From assembly GCA_900539195.1 (NCBI GenBank), contig UQBC01000004.1, positions 59,907 through 123,906 of the forward strand: DNA of 64,000 nt, read 5' to 3'. How positions within the stretch are numbered: position 1 is the first letter of the stretch; the number at the start of each line of letters is the position of its first letter. A program made the translations under genes and the position numbers. The notes below the pieces were generated by a model. The model saw only the letters and a list, made by a program, of their open reading frames with translations, was not told the DNA's origin and did not search any database. Shown here piece by piece: positions 43,224-51,712 of the stretch. Origin of the DNA: an uncultured Oscillospiraceae bacterium. Lineage in GTDB: Bacteria; Bacillota; Clostridia; Oscillospirales; Ruminococcaceae.

Positions 43224-44101
43224 GGATTTTTCTCCTCTCTTATAAACGGCTCATTTACTGTCATATCTGTAAGCGGTCCATATACTTTCGGGCGGCGGAA
43301 TGCGTTGCCGTGTACTTCTCTGCGGCGGTACTCCCGCATATCATCTATAGGGAAATCGGCAATGTATATGCCCTCGCGCTCGCCTGCTTCTATCACCAGA
43401 GTATCTCTTCCGCCGCTGCCATCAACTCTGTATGCTATGCCGTCAAAAGCGGTAGAATGACCGTTGCAGTCGGGCTTGCCGTAAGGATAATTTACCATAG
43501 CAATTCCCGTCATATTCTCATATGCCCTCGCCCTGAGCTGTGATATACGGTTTATTTCCATAGGACAGGCATTCGGCACGAGTATCCGCTCCGCACCTTC
43601 GAGCATAAGTATCCTTGCGCTTTCGGGAAATTCCCTGTCATAGCATATCATTGCCCCGACCGTTACTTTTCCGCTCTTTGTGTCAAGCTCGGCAGTGAAA
43701 AACTCATCTCCGTGTGACAACACTCTTTCATCGCCAAAGTCGCAGGTATGCACCTTGTGATAGGTGAACATTTCCGCTCCGTGCCTGTTAAACAGCGTTA
43801 CTGTATTGAAAGGCGCATTGCTCCCGTTTTTTGCAAGATATGTCACTGCTACCGCTATATCATTATCGACTGCCGCTTTTTTGAACGCTTCCGTATAACC
43901 ACTGTCACGGCTCACAGCGAGTTTTCGCAGAGCATTCTTGTCCTGTGGAAAATCATATCCGCAACTCCACATTTCAGGAAAAAGCGCAATATCCGCACCC
44001 ATCATTGCTGATTTTTCTATTGCCCGTATCCCCTTTTCGATATTTCCCTGTAAATTTTCTTTCGGCATAAGCTGTAACAATGCTACTTTTATACTGTTCA
44101 T
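43220..44101 (-). CDS. Carbon-nitrogen hydrolase (nitrilase superfamily)
   Basis: 293-residue cytosolic amidase-type enzyme with the catalytic triad E43 (LFPEMW), K116 (YHKVHT) and C153 (MICYDREFPE). It probably hydrolyses a small amide or an N-carbamoyl compound. An in-frame upstream extension of 20 codons has no RBS; GGAG before the ATG at 44101 decides the start. It is followed by the metallopeptidase gene with a 4-nt overlap. Confidence 0.9.
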   Translation of the reverse strand: MNSIKVALLQLMPKENLQGNIEKGIRAIEKSAMMGADIALFPEMWSCGYDFPQDKNALRKLAVSRDSGYTEAFKKAAVDNDIAVAVTYLAKNGSNAPFNTVTLFNRHGAEMFTYHKVHTCDFGDERVLSHGDEFFTAELDTKSGKVTVGAMICYDREFPESARILMLEGAERILVPNACPMEINRISQLRARAYENMTGIAMVNYPYGKPDCNGHSTAFDGIAYRVDGSGGRDTLVIEAGEREGIYIADFPIDDMREYRRREVHGNAFRRPKVYGPLTDMTVNEPFIREEKNP

Positions 44102-44222
44102 ATGTAATTCTCCGTAATAATGCGTTTTCCGTTTATCGTTAATTTTGCTTTTACTGATCACCTGTCTGCAATATGATTTTCACAATACCGATTATACTAC
44201 AAAAAGCACATAAAATGCAACA

Positions 44223-44248
44223 ACCGGCGCACTTTGCGGTGCGCCGGT
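44223..44248 (-). terminator. Terminator after the mannanase gene
   Basis: ACCGGCGCAC and GTGCGCCGGT form a perfect 10-bp stem with a 6-base loop, 21 bp past the mannanase stop on the minus strand. The tail (TGTTGCATTTT) is only moderately T-rich. Confidence 0.7.
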
Positions 44249-44269
44249 CACAATATTCTTATTTTCGGA

Positions 44270-45364
44270 TTACTCTACAGGGTCTGTAGCTTCGTCCGTA
44301 CTGCCTGTATCATCGGTTGCGTACTTTGTGTATACAGAGCATACCTTTGAGGTTTTCTTTATGCCGTACTCACCCTCAACCAAAGGCTTACCCCATTCGG
44401 ATGTCAGGTCAACACCTGACCAGTCACGCGAAATGTCAAGATAGTTTACATCATCGCCGTTGCCCTTCCAAGACCATGCAAGATATCCGACGTTCTTCTC
44501 TGTCGAGTACTGCATTATCGTTTCATAGTCAACCTTGCCGTCTGTATGATTCCAGCCGAATTCACCTATAAGCAGGCAAAGATTCTTGCTCTGAGCCGTA
44601 TCGATAGTGTTCTTGATTATCTTCTCGTTCTTGCCGGCAGCACCATACATATGCACCGCAAACATTGTGTTTGCGTCCTTATCGGCTTTCAGGATTTCCT
44701 CACCATAATTCAGGACACTGTCCGCACACTGTCCCCAGCCTGCACTGTCAACTACGAGAGTATTCTCAATGCCTGCATCTCTCAGCTTCTTTACAGCATC
44801 GATATAGGCGTCACGCCATGTTTCGAGCTTATCGTATGTTCCGTACCATTCGTTTGCTATGTTTACAAGAACATATGCCTTGTTTTCATTCAGCAGATCC
44901 TTCATACTTATCCAGTAATCTACTGCATTGTTAAGATATGAAACATCGTCCTTGCCTGCGCCGTCATGTATCTCAAGCACTGCTACAAGCTGATTTTTCT
45001 TACATTTTCTGATAAGGCTCTTAAGCTCCGCTCTTGTTACCTTGTCCCACTGATCGCCATCGGACAATACAAGACGTACCGTATTTGAACCTATATATTT
45101 AATGCCCTCTATGGCATTATCTGTATCGTTCTTGAACCATGTATAGGCATGGTTTACACCACGCATCACAAACTCTTCGCCATAGCCGTCTATAAGCTTT
45201 GTGCCTTCTATCTTAAAACCTTCGGGAGCCGGAACTTCAACCGCAGAACTTGTTGTATCCGCAGATGCCTGCTGTTCACTGCTTTCCTGCGCAGGTTCAC
45301 TGCTGCAACCGACTATAAAAACGCATATTACTGCGCTTAATAATAATGCTGTTAACTTTTTCAT
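44270..45364 (-). CDS. GH5 endo-beta-mannanase-like lipoprotein (subfamily 8 type)
   Basis: 364-residue surface lipoprotein: lysine start, hydrophobic core, lipobox ending at C20 (FIVGC), a Ser/Glu/Ala linker to about 47, then a GH5 barrel. Catalytic E172 in NIANEWYG and E268 in LIGEFGW. The core resembles Bacillus GH5_8 mannanases in several places: MRGVNHAYTWF, NTVRLVLSDG, VAVLEIHDGAGKDD, and YLAWSWKGN. It should cut beta-1,4-mannan or glucomannan outside the cell. The ATG at 45364, six codons inside the longest frame, is preferred because AAAGGAAACG precedes it. It has a perfect promoter. Confidence 0.88.
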   Translation of the reverse strand: MKKLTALLLSAVICVFIVGCSSEPAQESSEQQASADTTSSAVEVPAPEGFKIEGTKLIDGYGEEFVMRGVNHAYTWFKNDTDNAIEGIKYIGSNTVRLVLSDGDQWDKVTRAELKSLIRKCKKNQLVAVLEIHDGAGKDDVSYLNNAVDYWISMKDLLNENKAYVLVNIANEWYGTYDKLETWRDAYIDAVKKLRDAGIENTLVVDSAGWGQCADSVLNYGEEILKADKDANTMFAVHMYGAAGKNEKIIKNTIDTAQSKNLCLLIGEFGWNHTDGKVDYETIMQYSTEKNVGYLAWSWKGNGDDVNYLDISRDWSGVDLTSEWGKPLVEGEYGIKKTSKVCSVYTKYATDDTGSTDEATDPVE

Positions 45365-45411
45365 TTCCGTTTCCTTTCTCAATATTCGTTGCTCTTTCTT
45401 AAAACGTTTAT

Positions 45412-45440
45412 ATTATACTATACATCAGTTAAAATGTCAA
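45412..45440 (-). promoter_or_regulatory. Consensus promoter for the mannanase gene
   Basis: On the minus strand TTGACA (45440-45435) and TATAAT (45417-45412) have an exact 17-bp spacer, 48 bp before the start codon. Confidence 0.9.
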
Positions 45441-45484
45441 TCAAAAAAATGTGCAATTCCGATATGTATTTTAAGCATAACAGA

Positions 45485-45765
45485 TTATGCTTTACTGAGC
45501 TGAGCGTTATTATCATTCTTCGATTCGTCGTAACGCTCATAGACGCTATTGTTTGCGACAGAGGACATACCCTTGATGAGGCTATTGTGCTTACCTTTTT
45601 TTGGTTGCCGGGAAGCATATTAATTCTACCGCATATTCGTAACCATCGCTGTTCTTGCTTATTGAAAACCAGCCCCACGGTTTGCCGTATTGTCGTTACA
45701 TCCGTTGTCGATAAGCTCGCCCGGTCCGGCGAATATCCACTGCTGTAAGTGCCGCAGTCGTTACT
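45485..45765 (-). pseudogene. Frameshifted gene remnant, unrecognised
   Basis: The 416-bp gap between the mannanase and the hybrid kinase holds protein-like sequence on the minus strand spread over three frames. From 5' to 3' these read WIFAGPGELIDNGCN, then KPWGWFSISKNSDGYEYA ending VELICFPATKK, then GKHNSLIKGMSSVANNS ending LSKA and a TAA at 45487-45485. The second and third pieces join across a run of seven A (plus-strand T at 45596-45602), a usual place for a one-base slip. The first and second join near 45680. There is no start codon or RBS that I can support. I do not recognise the family. Confidence 0.4.
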
Positions 45766-45780
45766 TTTAATGCGTATTTT

Positions 45781-48018
45781 CTATTTTTGCTTCTTATTCC
45801 TGATCTGTCTTAAAATCTTAAGCACGTTGTTTATATTTATGGGTTTAGAAATGTGGTCATTCATACCTGCATCTTTACAAGCCTGTATATCCTCGGCAAA
45901 AGCGTCTGCGGTAACCGCAACTATCCGGATATTGCGGACATAGGGAACAGCGCTCTGTCTTATCAGTTTTGCCGCTTCTCTGCCGTTCATTACCGGCATC
46001 TGTATATCCATAAGTATCGCACTGTAATAATTATCATCGGACGATGTGACTATTTTTACACATTCACTGCCATTTGCGGCACGGTCACAGATAATTCCGT
46101 ACTCGTCAAGCATTGTTTCGATGATCTCATAATTAAGATCGTTATCCTCTGCTATGAGTACACGCATACCTTCAAATTCACTCTTTGTATATTCCGCCTG
46201 AATTCCAGAAATGTCGTTCTTATTTGTCCTATCCCGTGATATCGGAAATTCTATTCTGACGATAAATTCGGTGCCTATGCCTTCGGTACTCTGACACTCT
46301 ATCGTTCCGTGCATCATATCGGTAAGCTGCTTTACTATAGCAAGACCGAGACCCGATCCCTGTATCTTGCTTATTGTACTGCGCTCTGCTCTTGTGAATG
46401 AATCGTACATGGTTTTCATGTATTCATCGCTCATACCTATACCGTTGTCCTTTACTCTGTAGACAAGTCTTACATTATCGTTCTTGCAGTCATTCAGCTC
46501 TTCGTATATCTCAAGTTCTATATGTCCGCCTTTATCCGTATACTTGTACGCATTGCTGAGCAGATTCATATAGATCTGACTGAGCCTTAGCCCATCGGCT
46601 GTAATACAGTCGAAAGGTATATCGTGAGCGTAATAGTCAAACTTTATATTTTTGTCATTCATCTGCGGACGAATTATATTTACTATATTTTCAAGCAGAG
46701 AATTTATTTGTACACTCTCGAGAGAAAGTGCCATTTTACCGCTCTCTACCTTTGATATATCGAGAATGTCGTTTATCAGTGTTATCAGGTGATTGCACGC
46801 CAGTGTTACCTTGTCAAGACAAGCAGAAACATACTGAGGATCGTTGATATTCTTCTTAGCTATCTGAGTCATACCGACCACGGCATTCATAGGCGTTCTT
46901 ATATCGTGTGACATAGATGAAAGAAACTGCGTTTTTGCCTCACTTGCTTGCTCTGCATAGATCGCAGTTTTGCGCAGTTGTCTGTTTATCATAAGTATAT
47001 GTGTGCCGTCTATTATGATTAGCAGAATAAACACACCGCAGATTATCAATACCGCCATCCAGTTGTTTTCGGTAGTGTCCAGAACATCGCATTTTATCAT
47101 ACCGAGTATGTCAATACCGGAGTTATTGTCGAATGCGGAATAATACCAGTAGCACATCTCGCCCTTTGAATTCTTGTGTTTTACAAGCCCGTTTTCATTC
47201 TGTGCAAGTTCTGTCGCAAAATCATCGGATTTATTGTAATCATCGGGGTAATTATAATTGCGTATAAGTTCGATAAACGTATTCGCACTCATTGAGTTTG
47301 ACTGTACTACATAAGCGCCCGTATTCGTGATCATTCCGATCTCAGCCGATCGAAAAGCCGCAGGGCACACCCACGCTTTTTTCAGACTGTTTACCGGTAT
47401 AAGTCTTAACAACAGATAATCAATATCCATGTCGTTTTCTCTAAGCGTAACTTTTGTTCCTACGCTTATAACGGTAAGCTGCGTAATATCGTCACGATAT
47501 TTGCCGAGGAGCAATGATTCATCTTTTCCGGCATCAAACATCATTTTCATATTCTTTATGAAAATCCGGTCGGTTTCGCTGTCACGCTCTTTTATTTTCA
47601 TATAGCAACGCGCAATGTTATCGCCGCTGTTTGAATATACTGAATATGCTGTATATGTCTGCATATCAACAAAATGAACGTATCGGTCAGAATTTGTGTT
47701 GGTATTACGGATATAGTCCATAGCCTGCAAAAGATCCATATGGTTATAACTGATATAATTTGCCCAGTTATCCGCATAGCCTTTTTCGTTATCAAGATAG
47801 TTGTTGGTTACCTGTTTAATCGCTTCTACGGTAGATACAAAAGAATCGGCATTCGCATTGCGCTGTTTCATATTTATGAAGTGGGTATAAATCCCTGCCG
47901 CTACCAATGCCGCTATTATCAGGAGTACATTCAGAATTGTAAGCAATATTTTTCGCATATGTGAAATGCCGGAATTATCTGCGGCTTTGCCGTTAAGCGC
48001 TTTGAAATGCTTTATCAT
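45781..48018 (-). CDS. Hybrid sensor histidine kinase/response regulator
   Basis: 745-residue membrane protein. One transmembrane helix near 22-42, an extracytoplasmic sensor region to about residue 310 with Cache/PAS-like character, a second helix near 318-340, HisKA with H371 in MSHDIRTPMN, HATPase (NAYKYTDKGG, DNGIGMS, GSGLGLAIV), then a C-terminal receiver domain with phosphoacceptor D671 in LMDIQMP. No DNA-binding partner is adjacent. An upstream 11-codon extension is possible, but GGAGGTG 7-9 nt before the ATG at 48018 is convincing. It lies downstream of the glycan operon with its own promoter. Confidence 0.92.
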   Translation of the reverse strand: MIKHFKALNGKAADNSGISHMRKILLTILNVLLIIAALVAAGIYTHFINMKQRNANADSFVSTVEAIKQVTNNYLDNEKGYADNWANYISYNHMDLLQAMDYIRNTNTNSDRYVHFVDMQTYTAYSVYSNSGDNIARCYMKIKERDSETDRIFIKNMKMMFDAGKDESLLLGKYRDDITQLTVISVGTKVTLRENDMDIDYLLLRLIPVNSLKKAWVCPAAFRSAEIGMITNTGAYVVQSNSMSANTFIELIRNYNYPDDYNKSDDFATELAQNENGLVKHKNSKGEMCYWYYSAFDNNSGIDILGMIKCDVLDTTENNWMAVLIICGVFILLIIIDGTHILMINRQLRKTAIYAEQASEAKTQFLSSMSHDIRTPMNAVVGMTQIAKKNINDPQYVSACLDKVTLACNHLITLINDILDISKVESGKMALSLESVQINSLLENIVNIIRPQMNDKNIKFDYYAHDIPFDCITADGLRLSQIYMNLLSNAYKYTDKGGHIELEIYEELNDCKNDNVRLVYRVKDNGIGMSDEYMKTMYDSFTRAERSTISKIQGSGLGLAIVKQLTDMMHGTIECQSTEGIGTEFIVRIEFPISRDRTNKNDISGIQAEYTKSEFEGMRVLIAEDNDLNYEIIETMLDEYGIICDRAANGSECVKIVTSSDDNYYSAILMDIQMPVMNGREAAKLIRQSAVPYVRNIRIVAVTADAFAEDIQACKDAGMNDHISKPININNVLKILRQIRNKKQK

Positions 48019-48060
48019 AAATGTACACCTCCTGTTCCGGTTCAGAAACATATATCTTTA

Positions 48061-48089
48061 TTATTTTATCACATTTTCTGCCTGAAAGC
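48061..48089 (-). promoter_or_regulatory. Promoter for the hybrid kinase gene
   Basis: TTGCTT (48089-48084) and TAAAAT (48066-48061), minus strand, 17-bp spacer, 43 bp before the start. Confidence 0.6.
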
Positions 48090-48167
48090 AACAGATGACG
48101 ATCATTTAATAATTATGAACTGCTCTATATATCTGATAATTTACATATTTACATACAAATTACAAAT

Positions 48168-48192
48168 GTCCCCGACTTTTTCTGTCGGGGAC
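48168..48192 (-). terminator. Terminator at the end of the glycan operon
   Basis: GTCCCCGAC and GTCGGGGAC pair perfectly (9 bp, 7-base loop) 20 bp after the HAD phosphatase stop. The minus-strand tail is ATTTGTAATTT, a modest T-run. Confidence 0.7.
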
Positions 48193-48211
48193 GGGTCGCA
48201 CTATTGTTTTT

Positions 48212-48865
48212 TCACAGAAGGACATCTGCAAGTTCTTCGACATTACTACAAACTGCATCGCAATTGTACTCTTCGGTATCAGAAATGTTTCTGAATCCGA
48301 ATCCGAATGTTACTGCAACAAAATGAACGCCTATCTGTTCAGCCCCTGTAGCATCGTGATAGGTATCACCAATAAGAACAGCATCATTATAATCGGTGCA
48401 ACCGAGTTTTTCAAGACACGTTTTTACTATATCGGATTTTTTGAGTACGTTGTTGTCGTCTGCACCCATAGCAAAATCAAAAGGCGCAAGCATTTCATAA
48501 TGGTCAAGAAGCTTTTTGGCATAATCGTCACGTTTGTACGTTGCTACAGCGGTTTTTATTCCTGCATTGTCAAGTGCTGTGATAAGCCGCTGTATTCCGG
48601 GATAGGGCTTTGCGTAGTACAGGAATTTATCCTTATACGCATCACGGAATATCTTTGTTGCCACCCTTGCTTGTTCATCACTCAGGTCGAACTGTTTTCT
48701 CAACGAATCTGTTATAGGCGGTCCTATAAACTTTCTTACGCATTCAGGCGCAAGCGGAGGATAGCCCAATTCATTGACAGTATATTCAACACTTTTCATT
48801 ACTCCGTCCGAAGTATCCATCAGTGTGCCATCAAGGTCAAAAAGCACATATTTATATTTTCCCAT
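48212..48865 (-). CDS. HAD-family phosphatase (Gph/PgmB-like)
   Basis: 217-residue cytosolic phosphatase. Motif I DLDGTLMDTSDGV (nucleophile and acid/base aspartates), motif II Thr in VATYKRD, motif III Lys region VLKKSDIV and motif IV IGDTYHDATGAE are all there, with the alpha-helical cap typical of phosphoglycolate phosphatase-like enzymes. The substrate is probably a sugar phosphate of the glycan locus. RBS GAGGAA lies within the end of the preceding aldolase gene, whose stop is 2 bp before this start. Confidence 0.88.
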   Translation of the reverse strand: MGKYKYVLFDLDGTLMDTSDGVMKSVEYTVNELGYPPLAPECVRKFIGPPITDSLRKQFDLSDEQARVATKIFRDAYKDKFLYYAKPYPGIQRLITALDNAGIKTAVATYKRDDYAKKLLDHYEMLAPFDFAMGADDNNVLKKSDIVKTCLEKLGCTDYNDAVLIGDTYHDATGAEQIGVHFVAVTFGFGFRNISDTEEYNCDAVCSNVEELADVLL

Positions 48866-48867
48866 TG

Positions 48868-50466
48868 TTATTCCTCATATAAAGAGGGCGTCAGGAAAAT
48901 AATATCGATTTCCTTGCGCATCTCAGCAATTTTTTTCTTGATTTCTGCATTTACGTTAAGCAATCTGTCATAATCAGCAGAAAGCTCAAGATACTCATTA
49001 TAATAATTCTCGGATTTGTTCGGAGAAAATCCGTCAAAACCCGCTAATACAACCTTTGACGCACCACCATTTTTCAGGAGCTTCAGTAACATAATGAGTG
49101 AATTATCCGAAATGACATCAACATCATCTCTTAAATTCTCATAATTCAGCACATAGTCAAAGCTGTCACCCGTAGGAGTTATATTTGATGTAGCAATAAT
49201 CTTTGCGTTGAGCCTGTTAGTGTTGATATCGGCTATCATCATACTGTATCTCTTTGAGTTGCTCATAAAGATATAATCCTGAGGTATATCACTGTATACA
49301 AAATTTGCGCTCATAACGACAGGGGCGTTTTCTGTAACGTATTGCTTCACTTTTTCGTTGTTTATTTTAAGCGATTTACCGGGACCGAAAACGAGGACAG
49401 TTTTATCCTTTACATCAGCATACAGTTCTTCGGTATTCTTTTCATCATTTTCTATGCTTGCCTGATATTTTCTGTACAGCATCTCAATACATTCTTTGTT
49501 GTAATTCAGCTTATACGGCTCGGAGATATCCTTTACAATGTTGTTTATAGCCTGGACTGACAGAGTTTTCTTTTCAAGCAGATATCTGATGTATTCCGGG
49601 TGGCAATCATTAGACGCCGAGAGAAAGAAATGAAGATTATAGCCCCAATAATGCTCACGGTATATTTTCATTATATTTGTATCTATCGCCTCAAGAACCT
49701 GATCGATATTGTATGACTTTCCGTAAGACTTGTTAAGACACATTATCAACAGTTCAATAGGCGCATTACCTGCGGATTTACCCATTCCGTAGACTGTACC
49801 GTCTACCGCTATATCCCTGTCTGTGCGCTTCTGAAGGAATGAGATGCAGTTTGAATATGCAAGCTGAAAATTGTTATGTGCATGATAGCCGATCTTGATA
49901 GAACTTTTCAGATTATGGTCAAGCAGTTCAAAATAATGGTTGAGTTGCTGACTGTGGAGCAGTCCATATGTATCTACAATAGATACCATAAACGGATCCG
50001 CAGCATTTGCCTCATCGACAAAATCCAGGACGTCACGATCGTCGTATGAGGTTATTGAAACCATCTGATAGCATACTTTATAGCCCTTTGCCATAATCTG
50101 CTTACCGAGTTCTATAGCCTTATGCGCATTAGGCTTCTTAAAGATTATTCTTATACCGTCAAGGAAAGAATCTTTCTTTTCGCCTATATGCTCAATGCCG
50201 CATGTGCCGTAATCGATCATGCCGAACACAAGTGATTTTCCCTTGTCACAGCCATTGTAAATAGCATTATAGCAGTCTGTATCCGGTTGAATACTGCGAT
50301 TTATGTCAAAAGGTCTTCTTTCATCGAGAAATCCGACCTCGATTATGTCAACTCCTGCGCTGACCAGACGTTCAAATATACATATCATTGTTTCTCTGCC
50401 GAAGTTCCAGTCATTGACGTAACCGCCATCTCTTAGCGTACAATCAAGCAAGCTGATATTCTTCAT
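48868..50466 (-). CDS. HMGL-type aldolase fused to a C-terminal DUF115-like domain
   Basis: 532-residue cytosolic protein of the glycan operon. Residues 1-280 are a DRE-TIM metallolyase/aldolase domain with LLDCTLRDGGYVNDWNFG at the start, VGFLDERRPF, and metal-ligand histidines in GYHAHNNFQLAYSN. Residues 345-532 form an alpha/beta domain starting TVLVFGPGKSLK and containing VMSANFVYSDIPQDYIFMSN and VVLAGFDGFSPNKS, which recall the DUF115/MptE-like family in flagellin glycosylation and surface-sugar loci. It may build an unusual keto-sugar acid precursor. RBS AAAGAGGT precedes the ATG. Confidence 0.72.
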   Translation of the reverse strand: MKNISLLDCTLRDGGYVNDWNFGRETMICIFERLVSAGVDIIEVGFLDERRPFDINRSIQPDTDCYNAIYNGCDKGKSLVFGMIDYGTCGIEHIGEKKDSFLDGIRIIFKKPNAHKAIELGKQIMAKGYKVCYQMVSITSYDDRDVLDFVDEANAADPFMVSIVDTYGLLHSQQLNHYFELLDHNLKSSIKIGYHAHNNFQLAYSNCISFLQKRTDRDIAVDGTVYGMGKSAGNAPIELLIMCLNKSYGKSYNIDQVLEAIDTNIMKIYREHYWGYNLHFFLSASNDCHPEYIRYLLEKKTLSVQAINNIVKDISEPYKLNYNKECIEMLYRKYQASIENDEKNTEELYADVKDKTVLVFGPGKSLKINNEKVKQYVTENAPVVMSANFVYSDIPQDYIFMSNSKRYSMMIADINTNRLNAKIIATSNITPTGDSFDYVLNYENLRDDVDVISDNSLIMLLKLLKNGGASKVVLAGFDGFSPNKSENYYNEYLELSADYDRLLNVNAEIKKKIAEMRKEIDIIFLTPSLYEE

Positions 50467-50479
50467 ATTTTACCTCTTT

Positions 50480-51616
50480 TCATTCAACGACAATGGCAAA
50501 ATCACGTTCGAGTACCGTTTCGCCATTATTTTCCACAACAATATATCCGGCGGTACAGTTCTTCAGGCGTTCAGGTAATTTAACTTCAAACTTCCAGCCG
50601 CAGAACGGAGTAGCACATCCGGTTTCGTTCTTGCAGACATCGGCTCTTTTCAAGTGCGTCTGCGCATCGCCGACATACTCGTTATCAACGAATATCTTGA
50701 CATTGTCAAAGTTATATGCAGGCAGAAACCAGCCGTGAATAGTAAGCACACCGTTCTCTTTATTGATAAATCCGTTGTTTCCGTCACTGATTCCACCTCG
50801 TTTGATCTTGCCGGATTCATCGTTATAATAAAGTTCTGTACCGTCAACATCTTTTCTTGAAACAATGTTTCCGTTGTTGTTGAAACGATAAACGGGGCAT
50901 TTCATCACAGGGAATTTACCTATGATTTTGTTGTCGATCTTGTACATATCACTCATAGTGGGATTGGTAAAATCAATACCGTCCAATATATCCGGACCGA
51001 AATCCCACCATCTTATCTCAAGCAGTTTCTCGATTATTTCATTGCTGAAACGTTTCTTTATCACCTTTGCCGGATTGCCGCCGACTATTGTATAAGGCGG
51101 AACGTCTTCCTTAACTACGCTTCCTGCCTCTACAACCGCACCGTCACCTATAGTAACTCCACGCATGATAATTGAATTGCAACCTATCCATACATCATTA
51201 CCGATATTGATTTTTTCATAATGTCCGCTGTTTTTCAGATACCTGTTTTCTTCTTCGGAATATTTGTTCTGAAAATCCTTTGAAGACGCAATTTTATAGA
51301 ATGAATTGCCACCGAAGAAACCGTTTGTTCTGAAAGCAATATGACCGGACGCAAAATTTACCGGATGCTCAGTCGAACCGATTTTACAATCAGATTCAAT
51401 CATTACAAACCGTCCGATTCTTGCCGTATCACGAATAGTTACCGATGAGTTGATAAAAGAAAACGCTCCTATGCTGTCGCACTCAATTTTACAACCTGCA
51501 TTTATAAAACCCGGAGCCTCAACAGTTACATCTCCGTTTATCGTGCAACTGCCATACCTTGTTATTTCGGTAATGCCTTCTTTATTGCAAAGATTCATTT
51601 TTTCAGTGATAATCAT
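50480..51616 (-). CDS. Hexapeptide (CatB/Vat-like) acetyltransferase with C-terminal beta domain
   Basis: 378-residue protein. Residues 1-195 are a left-handed beta-helix acyltransferase with hexapeptide turns, INIGNDVWIGCNSIIMRGVTIGDGAVVEAGSVV and the CatB-like VGGNPAKVIKKRF. Residues about 285-378 are a beta-sandwich-like domain with HGWFLPAYNFDNVKIFVDNEYVGDAQ and GWKFEVKLPERL. The same two-domain arrangement appears in the next upstream gene, so the pair look like paralogues. Likely role: O-acetylation of a nucleotide sugar or glycan. Start ATG at 51616 follows TAGGTAGGG. Confidence 0.78.
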   Translation of the reverse strand: MIITEKMNLCNKEGITEITRYGSCTINGDVTVEAPGFINAGCKIECDSIGAFSFINSSVTIRDTARIGRFVMIESDCKIGSTEHPVNFASGHIAFRTNGFFGGNSFYKIASSKDFQNKYSEEENRYLKNSGHYEKINIGNDVWIGCNSIIMRGVTIGDGAVVEAGSVVKEDVPPYTIVGGNPAKVIKKRFSNEIIEKLLEIRWWDFGPDILDGIDFTNPTMSDMYKIDNKIIGKFPVMKCPVYRFNNNGNIVSRKDVDGTELYYNDESGKIKRGGISDGNNGFINKENGVLTIHGWFLPAYNFDNVKIFVDNEYVGDAQTHLKRADVCKNETGCATPFCGWKFEVKLPERLKNCTAGYIVVENNGETVLERDFAIVVE

Positions 51617-51712
51617 AATTCCCTACCTAGTCCTTTTCTCTTCTCTTTTCTTTTTATATTTATAGGGATCATATGTTGTTGATCCTGTAAGTGCGGTGTG
51701 AATAATTGTTTC

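Noticed and set aside
45389..45748. 119-codon plus-strand open frame in the mannanase-kinase gap
   Set aside because: Opposite strand reading of the minus-strand remnant, which is more protein-like; no RBS.
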